NCBI GenBank assembly: GCA_001507425.1
Contig: LMAJ01000019.1
Coordinates: forward strand, 32,329 to 96,328
DNA: 64,000 nt
Direction: 5' to 3'
Source of the DNA: Flavobacteriaceae bacterium CRH
GTDB lineage: Bacteria > Bacteroidota > Bacteroidia > Flavobacteriales > Flavobacteriaceae
The first letter of the stretch is position 1, and the number at the start of each line of letters is the position of its first letter. The notes under the pieces were generated by a model. The model saw nothing but the letters and a program-made list of their open reading frames with translations. It ran no database searches and was not told the DNA's origin. The translations under genes were made by a program, and so were the position numbers. Below are positions 15,981 to 24,842 of the stretch, piece by piece.

Positions 15981-17375
15981 TTAAATCAGTTGATATTCCG
16001 GCAATTTTGTAATGTAATTAAACAATCGAACAACCGCAAAATTGGCATGCTGCTCTTTTGGATCAAAATCATATTTCAGTAAACTTTCCATGTCTTTTTG
16101 CATCGAATCACTTATTCTAAAGACTAATCTGTTGGATAATTCTGTAATAATCGTTTTGTTATTTCCATCAGTATCAAAATCTATTTTTACTTCGAATTTT
16201 TCATAATCTGATTTTGGCTTTTCGCCTTCATTCATACTATTTATTACCTTTTTCGTAACACTTCTACCGCTGCAAAGTATATCTGATATGTTATTTCTTT
16301 GCAAATAAATTTGAGAAGTCAACCATGAATTTCCGCCATCCCAGCCTTTTACACTCTTCTGATTATACAAATCCATTCCTTGCTGCTTCAAAAAATTCAT
16401 AATCATTATATCGTCAACATTGGCAATTTGCAATTCTTCTACTAACTGCAGAATATAATTTAATGGATTTTTGATTTTAGTTCCAGAGGTTTCTTTCTTA
16501 TATTCTTCCATGAAAATTTTAGTCAGCAAAGGTTCGATTTCAAACTTTACTTTTCTAAAATAATCTCCATAATAAATTACCAAATCTTGTGACGGATTAT
16601 CATATATAAACCATTTCAGAATTTTTCTTGTAATTAAATATGGAATGTTTTTTTGTTCAAAAATAATATCGACTAAATCATCTGATTTCCAGTTTCCGGT
16701 TTTCCCGAAATAAGTTTTATCGGTATTATCTTCGTCTGCTTTTCTATAAACTGCTCCATTATCACCAACATTTAATCCTGCTAAAGCTTTTGCGCCTTCT
16801 TTAATATCGCTTTCAGTATAATTTCCAATTCCGATAGTAAACAATTCTAATAATTCACGGCTTAGGTTTTCGTTGTTTTTACCTTTTTTGTTGTCGCTAT
16901 TATCAAGATATTTCACCATTGCATTCGACTTCAGAACCTGTTTGGTTAGTTCTCTAAAATTCCCAAAAGCATTTTCACGCAAAATCATATCATGTTTATA
17001 GATCCAATAATTGACGTTTATTTTTTGAGAAGTTGATACAAAATGGTTGTGCCAGAAACAAACTATACTTTCACGAAGCGGAAATTCGCTGGTTCGCATT
17101 TTCTCGATCCACCATTTTTTTTGTTCAATGCGAGAGTTTGCTTCTTTTTTGAGAATATTTTTCTTGGTTTCCGGATCAGCATTTTTTTTGGATGCGTTAA
17201 ATTCCCTGAGCTCAACCATTGTTTTAGGATCTTCGTTTAAAAAAGCGGGAAGCTCTTTGTCAAACTTTGATTCATAAGAATGCTTTAGAAATTTTTCTAA
17301 TCCTAGTTTTTCAATTTTATCGGCTTCTTTGCCAGAAAAACCCAATCGTAACGACCAAAGATTGCTTTTATTCAT
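15981..17375 (-). CDS. DUF1800 family protein
   Basis: 464 residues. Recognisable DUF1800 blocks include LRLGFSGKEADKI at the start, WWIEKMRTSEFPLRESIVCFWHNHFV (about 93-118), NENLSRELLELFTIGIGNYTE and KGWDGGNSWL. It is the partner of the downstream DUF1501 gene. No clear signal peptide starts at this ATG, although DUF1800 partners are often thought to act outside the cytoplasm. The upstream 227 bases hold a family C repeat. The function is unknown. Confidence 0.88.
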   Translation of the reverse strand: MNKSNLWSLRLGFSGKEADKIEKLGLEKFLKHSYESKFDKELPAFLNEDPKTMVELREFNASKKNADPETKKNILKKEANSRIEQKKWWIEKMRTSEFPLRESIVCFWHNHFVSTSQKINVNYWIYKHDMILRENAFGNFRELTKQVLKSNAMVKYLDNSDNKKGKNNENLSRELLELFTIGIGNYTESDIKEGAKALAGLNVGDNGAVYRKADEDNTDKTYFGKTGNWKSDDLVDIIFEQKNIPYLITRKILKWFIYDNPSQDLVIYYGDYFRKVKFEIEPLLTKIFMEEYKKETSGTKIKNPLNYILQLVEELQIANVDDIMIMNFLKQQGMDLYNQKSVKGWDGGNSWLTSQIYLQRNNISDILCSGRSVTKKVINSMNEGEKPKSDYEKFEVKIDFDTDGNNKTIITELSNRLVFRISDSMQKDMESLLKYDFDPKEQHANFAVVRLFNYITKLPEYQLI

Positions 17376-17511
17376 AACGCAGGAATTATTTATAATAAGA
17401 CTTTATTTTTTCTTAAAGGTTTAATCTAAGGTTCTGAGATGCTAATGTGTTAAGGTTTAGAACGAGATTTTTTTGTGGATATTGTTTATTTATATTCAGC
17501 AATCATAGTCA

Positions 17512-17588
17512 AACATAGTCCGTGGTTTCAACCACGGGAATACAATGCGTTAATCCAATCGTTCCCGTGGTTGAAACCACAGGCTATG
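17512..17588. repeat. Inverted repeat of family C, 19-bp perfect core
   Basis: The arms 17522-17540 and 17562-17580 are exact reverse complements (GTGGTTTCAACCACGGGAA). They extend outward imperfectly to AACATAG and CTATGTT. Each arm is itself a small hairpin. The layout matches 9851-9930. Confidence 0.88.
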
Positions 17589-17602
17589 TTATAATACAAT
17601 GT

Positions 17603-17812
17603 CTAATTTGATTTATTATAACCCAATGCAATCGCTATTGCTTCTAAACCAACCGGATGTTTGTCGTAGGAACTGACCACCAATTCATTCTCTAAAATTT
17701 GATTTCTCTCTATTTGAATCGCTAGAGATAAAATTTCGAAATCAGATAATTTAGGATACTCTTCCTTTAGTTGTTTTGCAATTTTACTGTAATCTTGAAT
17801 AGTAATTTTCAT
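17603..17812 (-). CDS. Small hypothetical protein (69 aa)
   Basis: 69 residues, predicted mostly helical. It has an acidic/Gln-rich middle (LSLAIQIERNQILEN) and ends GLEAIAIALGYNKSN. There is no signal peptide or membrane segment. The start ATG at 17812 follows an AT-rich leader. It is not recognised; its size, charge pattern and isolation might suit a small regulator or antitoxin-like protein, but there is no toxin partner beside it and no DNA-binding motif is clear. Confidence 0.55.
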   Translation of the reverse strand: MKITIQDYSKIAKQLKEEYPKLSDFEILSLAIQIERNQILENELVVSSYDKHPVGLEAIAIALGYNKSN

Positions 17813-17863
17813 TTAATTATTTTCTTTAAAAGTAATTATTTTATTACAAATAACTATTAATTA

Positions 17864-17899
17864 AATAAAAAAAGCAGCTATCATTACAATAACTGCTTT
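17864..17899 (-). terminator. Terminator after nrdA
   Basis: On the minus strand AAAGCAGTTAT (17899-17889) pairs with ATAGCTGCTTT (17881-17871, one G-T pair) around a 7-base loop. A T-run follows. It lies about 55 bases past the nrdA stop. Confidence 0.75.
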
Positions 17900-17954
17900 C
17901 TATAAATTAAGAATAAATCTTTCTTCTTTATTCTATTATCTTTTCTCTAAAAAA

Positions 17955-20345
17955 TTAACTTCCACACATTTCACAATCCTCAGGATCTGCGGCTTGTGCT
18001 TTTAATAACATTGCTTTATAATCTTCTACGTTAATAGATTCATTTTCTGCAACTAAAGTTGGAACTTCTTCTTTTTTATCGTTGTTTAAGGTGAATTTAA
18101 TCGCATCTACTGCAGATTTTGTTCTTAGGTAATACATTCCTGTTTTTAAACCTGATTGCCAAGCGTAAAAGTGCATTGACGTTAGTTTAGAATAGTTTGC
18201 ATCCTGCATGAACAAATTCAACGATTGCGACTGGTCAATAAAATAACCTCTTTGACGAGACATATCGATAATGTCTTTCATCGACATTTCCCAAACGGTT
18301 TTGTATAGTTCTTTTAAGTCTTGCGGAATCACATCAATGTTTTGAACTGATCCGTTATGACGCATAATTTCTTGTTTTAAATCTTCGTTCCACAAACCTA
18401 ATTTTACTAAATCTTCTAGTAAGTGTTTGTTTACCACGATAAATTCTCCAGACAATACACGACGTGTGTAAATGTTTGATGTATAAGGTTCGAAAGCTTC
18501 GTTGTTTCCTAAAATTTGAGAAGTCGAAGCAGTTGGCATTGGCGCAACTAATAAAGAGTTACGAACTCCGTGTTCTACAACTTCTTTTCTTAATGAAGCC
18601 CAGTCCCAACGACCAGATAATTCTTCGTCTTTCATTCCCCACATATTGTATTGAAATTCTCCTTTAGACATTGGAGAACCTTCAAATGTAGAATATGGTC
18701 CTTCTTCTTTTGCCATTTCCATAGAAGCGGTTACGGCTGCGAAGTATAAAGTTTCGAAAATTTCCTGGTTTAATGTTTTTGCTTCATCACTTGTAAACGG
18801 CATACGCAACATAATAAAAGCATCTGCTAAACCTTGAACACCTAAACCAACCGGACGATGACGTAAGTTTGAATTTTCAGCTTCTTTTACCGGATAATAG
18901 TTTCTGTCGATTACTTTGTTCAGGTTACGGGTTACACGTTTTGTAACATTGTAAAGTGCTTCGTGATCAAATTTTCCGTTATCAATAAACATTGGTAATG
19001 AAATAGACGCTAAGTTACAAACTGCGATTTCATCTTTAGAAGTGTACTCCATAATCTCAGTACACAAGTTAGATGAACGAATTGTTCCTAAATTCTTGTG
19101 GTTCGATTTACGGTTTGCCGCATCTTTATACAACATGTAAGGTGTTCCTGTTTCGATTTGCGATTCAAGGATTTTCTCCCATAATTCACGTGCACGAATG
19201 GTTTTTCTACCTTTTCCTCTAAATTCATAATCAAGGTACATTGCTTCGAATTCTTCTCCGTAAACATCATAAAGTCCAGGACATTCGTTCGGGCACATTA
19301 AAGTCCATGATGCATCTTCCTGTACACGTTTCATGAATAAATCTGAAGTCCACATAGCGAAGAATAAATCTCTTGCACGCATTTCTTCTTTTCCAGTATT
19401 TTTCTTTAAATCCAGGAATTCGAAGATATCCGCATGCCATGTTTCGATGTAAATCGCAAAACTACCTTTACGTTTTCCACCACCCTGATCTACGTAACGA
19501 GCTGTGTCGTTGAATACTCTCAACATCGGCACAATTCCGTTTGAAGTTCCGTTTGTACCACGAATATAAGATCCTGTTGCACGAACGTTATGAATAGAAA
19601 GACCAATTCCTCCCGCTGATTGCGAGATTTTAGCCGTTTGTTTTAACGTATCGTAAATACCATCAATACTATCATCCTGCATTGCCAAAAGGAAACAAGA
19701 AGACATTTGTGGTTTTGGAGTTCCTGCATTAAACAACGTTGGCGTTGCATGCGTAAAGAACTTTTTAGACATTAAATCGTAAGTTTCGATTACTGATTTT
19801 AAATCGTCTAAGTGGATACCAACCGAAACACGCATCAACATATGTTGTGGTCTTTCAACGATTTTTCCGTTTATTTTCAACAAATACGAACGCTCTAAGG
19901 TTTTGAAACCAAAGTAATCGTAGTTGAAATCTCTTGTATAAATGATATGAGAATCAAGGAAAGCTGAGTTTTCCTGAATTACTTTAAATACTTCATCCGA
20001 AAGTAATGGCGCTTCCTGACCATTTCTTGGATTTACGTAATTGTACATATCTTTCATCGTTTCTGAAAACGACTTTTTTGTATTTGAATGTAGGTTTGAA
20101 ATCGCCACACGAGCTGCCAATTGCGCATAATCTGGATGTGCAATAGTCATAGATGCCGCCGTTTCTGCTGCAAGATTATCAAGTTCAGAAGTTGAAACTC
20201 CGTCATACAATCCTTCGATAACTCTCATGGCTACCTTAACAGGATCTACAAGCTCATTAAGCCCGTAACACAATTTTTTAATTCTTTCTGTAATCTTATC
20301 AAACATTACGGGCTCTTTATGGCCATCTCTTTTTACTACATACAT
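17955..20345 (-). CDS. nrdA: Ribonucleoside-diphosphate reductase, large (alpha) subunit, class Ia
   Basis: 796 residues. It reduces ribonucleoside diphosphates to deoxy forms with the beta subunit. An N-terminal ATP-cone (VVKRDGHKEPVMFDKI, about 3-18) gives dATP/ATP activity control. MSSCFLLAMQDD and NLCTEIMEY...EIAVCNLASI carry active-site Cys and the NxCxE radical site. PTASTSQILGNNEAFEPYTS is the phosphate-binding loop. The C-terminal CEMCGS is the shuttle Cys pair reduced by thioredoxin. All key residues are in place and the length is normal. It is downstream of nrdB with 265 bases between, an order reversed from the common nrdA-nrdB. Confidence 0.97.
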   Translation of the reverse strand: MYVVKRDGHKEPVMFDKITERIKKLCYGLNELVDPVKVAMRVIEGLYDGVSTSELDNLAAETAASMTIAHPDYAQLAARVAISNLHSNTKKSFSETMKDMYNYVNPRNGQEAPLLSDEVFKVIQENSAFLDSHIIYTRDFNYDYFGFKTLERSYLLKINGKIVERPQHMLMRVSVGIHLDDLKSVIETYDLMSKKFFTHATPTLFNAGTPKPQMSSCFLLAMQDDSIDGIYDTLKQTAKISQSAGGIGLSIHNVRATGSYIRGTNGTSNGIVPMLRVFNDTARYVDQGGGKRKGSFAIYIETWHADIFEFLDLKKNTGKEEMRARDLFFAMWTSDLFMKRVQEDASWTLMCPNECPGLYDVYGEEFEAMYLDYEFRGKGRKTIRARELWEKILESQIETGTPYMLYKDAANRKSNHKNLGTIRSSNLCTEIMEYTSKDEIAVCNLASISLPMFIDNGKFDHEALYNVTKRVTRNLNKVIDRNYYPVKEAENSNLRHRPVGLGVQGLADAFIMLRMPFTSDEAKTLNQEIFETLYFAAVTASMEMAKEEGPYSTFEGSPMSKGEFQYNMWGMKDEELSGRWDWASLRKEVVEHGVRNSLLVAPMPTASTSQILGNNEAFEPYTSNIYTRRVLSGEFIVVNKHLLEDLVKLGLWNEDLKQEIMRHNGSVQNIDVIPQDLKELYKTVWEMSMKDIIDMSRQRGYFIDQSQSLNLFMQDANYSKLTSMHFYAWQSGLKTGMYYLRTKSAVDAIKFTLNNDKKEEVPTLVAENESINVEDYKAMLLKAQAADPEDCEMCGS

Positions 20346-20610
20346 AAGCTTACTTTATTTTAGTTATTGAAAAAATGAAAGTCTCTAGAAAACGAATTCC
20401 AGTACTTAAACATTGTGTGTTTTTTAATTATTTTTTGAGAATTACAGCATTCTCAATAGCTGCCCTGTTCAAATCTGAAATCAGATCGAAAATGTGTCAA
20501 AAATTATTGAATCTACGATTTGGGAAAGAGATTCTTAAAATGTTTTTATTGTAAAATCTTAATCTTTTCTTTAGTGCTTATTCGGGGTAAAACACTAAAT
20601 ATCTTGTTGT

Positions 20611-21627
20611 CTAAAAATCTGCATCAAATGAAATTTTCTGAGCATCGCTATCTGTGTTCATCACACCAGATTTTTGATACTCGGCAACACGTTTTTCAAA
20701 GAAATTAGTTTTTCCCTGAAGAGAAATCATATCCATAAAATCAAACGGATTCGCTGATCCATAAACACGCTCGCAACCTAATTCTACTAACAATCTGTCA
20801 GCAACAAATTCTAAATATTGCGTCATTAAAACGGCATTCATTCCAATTAAACTTACCGGAAGAGATTCTGTTACAAACTCTCTTTCAATATCTAAAGCAT
20901 TAACAATGATTTCTTTAATTCTGTCTTTTGGAACTTTGTTAATCAAGTGATGGTTATGCAAGTGAACTGCAAAATCACAGTGTACACCTTCATCACGAGA
21001 AATTAATTCATTAGAAAAAGTCAAACCTGGCATTAAACCACGTTTTTTCAACCAATAAATTGAACAAAAAGCACCAGAGAAAAAGATTCCTTCAACAGCA
21101 GCAAAAGCAATTAACCTTTCAGCAAAAGAATCAGAATCGATCCATTTCAAAGCCCAGTCTGCTTTTTTCTTAATGGCAGGAAAAACTTCCAAAGCATTAA
21201 ACAATTCTGCTTTTTCTGCTTCATCTTTTACGTAAGTGTCAATCAATAAAGAATACGTTTCACTATGAATGTTTTCCATCATGATTTGAAAACCATAGAA
21301 AAATTTAGCCTCGGCATATTGAACTTCGTTAACAAAGTTCTCAGCAAGATTTTCGTTTACGATTCCGTCAGAAGCTGCGAAGAAAGCTAAAATATGTTTG
21401 ATAAAATATCTTTCATCATCGCTCAACTTATTATTCCAGTCAGTCAGGTCTTGGTGCAAATCGATTTCTTCAGCAGTCCAAAAACTAGCTTCCATCTTCT
21501 TATACCATTCCCAAATATCATGATGTTTGATAGGAAAAATAACGAAACGATTCTTGTTTTCTTGTAAAATTGGCTCGACTTGCGACATGGCTTTTATGTT
21601 TAATTTTTGTATTGAATTTTTACTCAT
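20611..21627 (-). CDS. nrdB: Ribonucleoside-diphosphate reductase, small (beta) subunit
   Basis: 338 residues forming the diiron/tyrosyl-radical ferritin-like subunit. Metal ligands are seen in WTAEEIDLHQDLTDW, NENLAENF and MMENIHSETYS. The radical Tyr is the Y of AKFFYGFQ, in the eukaryote-like R2 arrangement. The C-terminal tail (SFDADF) is the alpha-subunit docking peptide. A second ATG 13 codons in is possible, but the longer start is kept. A -7 box at 21672-21679 precedes it. I found no sure NrdR box in the 297 bases upstream. Confidence 0.97.
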   Translation of the reverse strand: MSKNSIQKLNIKAMSQVEPILQENKNRFVIFPIKHHDIWEWYKKMEASFWTAEEIDLHQDLTDWNNKLSDDERYFIKHILAFFAASDGIVNENLAENFVNEVQYAEAKFFYGFQIMMENIHSETYSLLIDTYVKDEAEKAELFNALEVFPAIKKKADWALKWIDSDSFAERLIAFAAVEGIFFSGAFCSIYWLKKRGLMPGLTFSNELISRDEGVHCDFAVHLHNHHLINKVPKDRIKEIIVNALDIEREFVTESLPVSLIGMNAVLMTQYLEFVADRLLVELGCERVYGSANPFDFMDMISLQGKTNFFEKRVAEYQKSGVMNTDSDAQKISFDADF

Positions 21628-21671
21628 TCAATGGAGTACAAAGATTGTCAATTATCGCTAAAAATGAAAGC

Positions 21672-21679
21672 CAAACTTA
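21672..21679 (-). promoter_or_regulatory. -7 promoter box for nrdB
   Basis: The minus strand reads TAAGTTTG, an exact TAnnTTTG, 44 bases before the nrdB start. The nearest upstream TTG is 24 bases away. Nothing else is recognised in the 297-base gap up to 21924. Confidence 0.45.
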
Positions 21680-21924
21680 TTCACAATTTGACGTAGTTTT
21701 TAACAACGCAGCAAAATGGGGATGTTTTCTGTAAAATAATTAAATTATTGTAAATGAGTATTTTAATATTGTCATTACCACCATAACACTACTATAAAAT
21801 AGAGTCTTTTTAAATGAAAAGCAAGAAAAAATCAATTGTTTTTCAAAGTTTTTTTGAATGGAATTTCAATTTTTTTTAAGTGTATTTTTTGCACTTTCCA
21901 ACCACAGTAATGGCTACCGAATTT

Positions 21925-22494
21925 TTATGAATTTTTTAGTTCTTCTGCAACTTTTTCAAGCTCTAAATACCAGTCTTCGCCAAAGCGACGAATTAGTGCT
22001 TCTTTAACAAATTTATATACCGGAACTTCCAGTTCTTTACCTAAAGAACAGGCATCATCACAAATATCCCATTTGTCATAATTCACCGCAGCGAACTCTG
22101 TAAAATCTTTTACGCGAATTGGGTATAAATGACAGGAAACTGGTTTTTTCCAATCTACTATTCCTTGATTATAGGCTTGCTCGATTCCACAAAGAGCCGT
22201 TTTTCCGTCAAAAATAACGTAGGCACAATCTTTCTCATCAATTAATGGCGTTTCAAGATCACCATCGGTTCCTTTTACCCAGGTTCCCTGCGCTTCGATT
22301 GCAGCAATTCCTTCTTTACGTAAAAAGGGTTTTACTTTAGGGTAAATTTCTTCCATGATTTTAGTCTCAGCTTCGCTCAAAGGCGCACCGGCATCTCCGT
22401 CAACACAGCAAGCTCCTTTACAAGCTGACAAGTTGCATACAAATTCTTTTTCAAGAATATCCTCTGAAATAATGGTTTTACCTAATTGAAACAT
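21925..22494 (-). CDS. DUF3109 Cys-rich (YkgJ-type) protein
   Basis: 189 residues. An N-terminal CNLSACKGACCVDGDAGAP and later CAYV, ALCGI, SCHLYPI and CDDACSLG give a Cys set like that of the zinc/iron-chelating YkgJ-type families; DUF3109 is the closest known name. The frame is open upstream to 22536, but an exact -7 box at 22524-22531 lies inside that extension. The start is therefore placed at the ATG 22494 (MFQLGKTII). It is a single gene with its own promoter. It is probably a metal-binding cytosolic protein; the role is unknown. Confidence 0.85.
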   Translation of the reverse strand: MFQLGKTIISEDILEKEFVCNLSACKGACCVDGDAGAPLSEAETKIMEEIYPKVKPFLRKEGIAAIEAQGTWVKGTDGDLETPLIDEKDCAYVIFDGKTALCGIEQAYNQGIVDWKKPVSCHLYPIRVKDFTEFAAVNYDKWDICDDACSLGKELEVPVYKFVKEALIRRFGEDWYLELEKVAEELKNS

Positions 22495-22523
22495 GATAAT
22501 AAAATACTGAAATTTATAAAGTG

Positions 22524-22531
22524 CAAAGATA
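22524..22531 (-). promoter_or_regulatory. -7 promoter box deciding the DUF3109 start
   Basis: The minus strand reads TATCTTTG, an exact TAnnTTTG, 29 bases before the ATG at 22494. Confidence 0.6.
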
Positions 22532-22550
22532 GTCAAAGAAAGCAGATAAA

Positions 22551-22680
22551 AAATTTACCACAAACATTCACAGAGGCTTTCGCAGAGATTCACAAAGAAT
22601 TCTTTGTTTTTCACTCTTTTTTGCAATTTAATCTTTGTGAATCTCTGTGAAAAATCTTTGCGATACTCTGTGGTAAAATT
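22551..22680. repeat. Long imperfect inverted repeat between DUF3109 and marC-like genes
   Basis: The inner arms 22583-22597 and 22633-22647 (CAGAGATTCACAAAG and complement) match perfectly. The outer ends TTTACCACA and TGTGGTAAA also pair. It occupies the middle of the 318-base divergent spacer. Both promoters lie outside it, so it separates them. Confidence 0.8.
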
Positions 22681-22744
22681 TACGATTGTTACAAATATCA
22701 CTTTTTTATCCTATAAAACATGTTTTTATAACAATAATGCGTTT

Positions 22745-22780
22745 TTGCTAAAAAACACCTACCTTTATTATCTACCTTTG
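22745..22780 (+). promoter_or_regulatory. Promoter of the marC-like gene
   Basis: TACCTTTG (22773-22780) is an exact -7 box, 32 bases before the ATG at 22813. A TTG lies at 22745-22747. Confidence 0.55.
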
Positions 22781-22812
22781 CAAAAATTTTAAACCCTTAA
22801 AATCAAAGTAAT

Positions 22813-23391
22813 ATGCTAGAAATCGACTTTAAAGAAATAATTACTGTTGGCATGGTACTTTTTGCTGTAATTGATATTGTAGGTTCTATCCCTATTATTG
22901 TGAATTTACGGGCAAAAGTCGGACACATCGAATCTGAGAAAGCTTCTATTGTAGCCGGAATGATTATGATTGTTTTTCTTTTTGTTGGGGAAGGTTTTCT
23001 AAGCCTGATCGGAATTGATGTTCATTCGTTTGCCGTTGCAGGTTCTTTTGTATTGTTTTTTCTGGCTTTAGAGATGATTTTAGGAATTAGAATTTATCGC
23101 GATGAAGAACCGGGGTCTGCTTCTATTGTTCCTTTGGCTTTTCCTTTAATTGCAGGAGCGGGAACAATGACAACTTTACTTTCTCTTCGATCTCAATTTC
23201 ACACCATTAATATTATAATTGCTATTCTCCTAAATATCATATTGGTATATATTGTTTTGAAATCATCTAAAAAAATCGAAAATTTATTAGGAGAAAACGG
23301 ACTTGGCGTGGTTCGAAAAACATTTGGAGTTATACTTTTAGCGATTGCTGTTAAATTATTCGCCGCTAATGTTAAAGGTTTGTTCGTCTAA
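22813..23391 (+). CDS. MarC family integral membrane protein
   Basis: 192 residues with about six hydrophobic helices. PLAFPLIAGAGTMTTLL (about 116-132) is the conserved MarC block and VDIVGSIP-like AVIDIVGSIPI is near the start. MarC proteins sit in the inner membrane; the once-proposed role in multiple antibiotic resistance was not upheld and the function is open. Its promoter lies just upstream. The following small gene is 106 bases away on the same strand. Confidence 0.92.
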   Translation: MLEIDFKEIITVGMVLFAVIDIVGSIPIIVNLRAKVGHIESEKASIVAGMIMIVFLFVGEGFLSLIGIDVHSFAVAGSFVLFFLALEMILGIRIYRDEEPGSASIVPLAFPLIAGAGTMTTLLSLRSQFHTINIIIAILLNIILVYIVLKSSKKIENLLGENGLGVVRKTFGVILLAIAVKLFAANVKGLFV

Positions 23392-23497
23392 CATTTATTT
23401 TTATAAATTTACCCCCTATAAAATTTGAATTATAACGTTCTACTGTGTTATTCGCAGAAAAACTTTAAATTACTATTTTAGACAAACAAACAGCCAT

Positions 23498-23698
23498 ATG
23501 AAAATTTTCACTTCAATCTTAGTGCTTTTAGCATTAGCTCTAATTGTTTTTAATATTACGTTACTAGACTTTAAAAACCCTTTTCAAGGTGATAGTGTTG
23601 TAGCTTTTATTGGAATTGCAGCTTCTTTTTGTGCCGTTTTAATTCTTTTGATCTTTAGAATTTCAAAAAGAATCGAAGAAAAAACAAACGGCCGATAA
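23498..23698 (+). CDS. Small membrane protein (66 aa), hypothetical
   Basis: Two hydrophobic stretches (about 4-22 and 35-53) flank a short polar loop (DFKNPFQGDS). The C-terminus RISKRIEEKTNGR is basic and probably cytosolic. It is not recognised beyond this. Its stop ends one base before the start of the flavoprotein gene, so the two are almost surely co-translated. It could anchor or accompany that enzyme. Confidence 0.7.
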   Translation: MKIFTSILVLLALALIVFNITLLDFKNPFQGDSVVAFIGIAASFCAVLILLIFRISKRIEEKTNGR

Positions 23699-23699
23699 T

Positions 23700-24305
23700 A
23701 TGTTCGATGTTTTAATTATTGGCGGAGGCGTTTCGGGTATGTCTTGTGCACTCGTTCTAGGATCTGCTAAAAACAAAGCTTTTGTTACCGATAAAAAAAT
23801 CGGGATTTTTACACATCAAAAAAATTCTTCTTTAAAGGAAGCAATTTTCTACAACGCTTATGGAATAACACCAGGTAAATTAGGTTCTGATTTACTGGTA
23901 GAAAGCACACAGGATTTGGCTATGACTTATCCTCATATTACTCAAATTCCTAATGAGAAGGTAATCAAAATTGAAGGCACTTATCCTGAATTTACAGTTA
24001 TTACCAATAAAAACACATACCAAACTAAAAGTATCATTATAGGAATTGGTTCTGCCAATACTTTTGATATTGAAGGTTTGATGCACTATATTGAACCTCA
24101 CAAAAAAGCATTACCGGAAAAACAACGCATTCAGCTTAAAAATGACGATCATAAAGTGACCGACGGCATTTATGTTATTGGAACTTTAGCAGGCTGGAGA
24201 AGTCAATTAGCGATAGCTGCCGGAAGTGGCGCTGCTGTTGCGACCGATATTCTTACTTTATGGAATAACGGCATTCAAACTCATTCGCACGATAGTATTC
24301 GATAA
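23700..24305 (+). CDS. Small FAD/NAD(P)-binding oxidoreductase (thioredoxin-reductase-like)
   Basis: 201 residues. It starts with the dinucleotide-binding motif VLIIGGGVSGMSCALVLG (residues 4-21). SIIIGIGS marks the second strand set, and the end reads TDGIYVIGTLAGWRSQLAIAAGSGAAVATDIL, the typical C-terminal FAD motif (GDxxx) without its Asp. It is far shorter than thioredoxin reductase (about 310) and lacks the NAD domain and the CxxC pair. It is therefore a reduced FAD-only variant; the substrate is unknown. It is coupled to the small membrane protein upstream. Confidence 0.82.
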   Translation: MFDVLIIGGGVSGMSCALVLGSAKNKAFVTDKKIGIFTHQKNSSLKEAIFYNAYGITPGKLGSDLLVESTQDLAMTYPHITQIPNEKVIKIEGTYPEFTVITNKNTYQTKSIIIGIGSANTFDIEGLMHYIEPHKKALPEKQRIQLKNDDHKVTDGIYVIGTLAGWRSQLAIAAGSGAAVATDILTLWNNGIQTHSHDSIR

Positions 24306-24310
24306 AATAT

Positions 24311-24386
24311 TTAAACCATATAAGTTATATAAGCTAATATAATGCTTTGCGCATATATTAATGATTATATAACTTATATGGTTTAA
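24311..24386. repeat. 22-bp perfect inverted repeat (family A) between convergent genes
   Basis: The arms 24311-24332 and 24365-24386 are exact reverse complements (core AACCATATAAGTTATATAA). They lie between the ends of the converging genes at 24305 and 24402. No T-run follows the arms, so any termination would be by the hairpin alone. Confidence 0.88.
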
Positions 24387-24401
24387 TTTTTAAGGTTTGA
24401 C

Positions 24402-24713
24402 CTACTTAATCGAAACGATCTGAGTTACTTTGATGTGATTTTCATTTTCAGTTTTCCAGATTTCTCCTTTTACTGAAACTACATCACCTTCTTTGAATCT
24501 TTTATAATTTTCAGGTCCGCCAACATTTACGATACTTACCGTCGCAAAATAAACTTCATTTTTATCTGTGTTTATTTTTGCTGTATAACCATCTTTCCCG
24601 TTTTCTATAGACTCTACTTTACCTGAAACTGTATTTTTATCTTTCATACAAGCGCAAGAAATTACAAAAACCATCAAAATTGCAAGAAGGCTTATTCTTT
24701 TTAAATTTTTCAT
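24402..24713 (-). CDS. Small lipoprotein, hypothetical
   Basis: 103 residues. The signal sequence has a lipobox (FVISC, Cys20), so the mature protein is a lipoprotein of about 84 residues. The body (VSGKVESIENGKDGYTAKI...GDVVSVKGEIWKTENENHIKVTQIVSI) is all beta, with the pattern of a small OB-fold, nucleic-acid-OB or NlpE-like barrel. It is not recognised further. It stands alone, with 129 bases to the protease gene end upstream. Confidence 0.72.
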   Translation of the reverse strand: MKNLKRISLLAILMVFVISCACMKDKNTVSGKVESIENGKDGYTAKINTDKNEVYFATVSIVNVGGPENYKRFKEGDVVSVKGEIWKTENENHIKVTQIVSIK

Positions 24714-24842
24714 ATTTTAATTTTGTTAACCACATAGCCCGCTAAGATTTAACTAAGCTTGCAAATGCTGTTTAATTATTAGTAGTACAAAGTAATCAAG
24801 TTTTATACCAGATTTGTTACATTATATTTTAAAAAATTATTA

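Noticed and set aside
20346..20610. NrdR boxes or a terminator between nrdB and nrdA
   Set aside because: A TTTAGTG/CACTAAA pair (20570-20576 with 20593-20599) has a long loop and no T-run, and ACACAATGT-like words are single and imperfect. The evidence is too weak to list.
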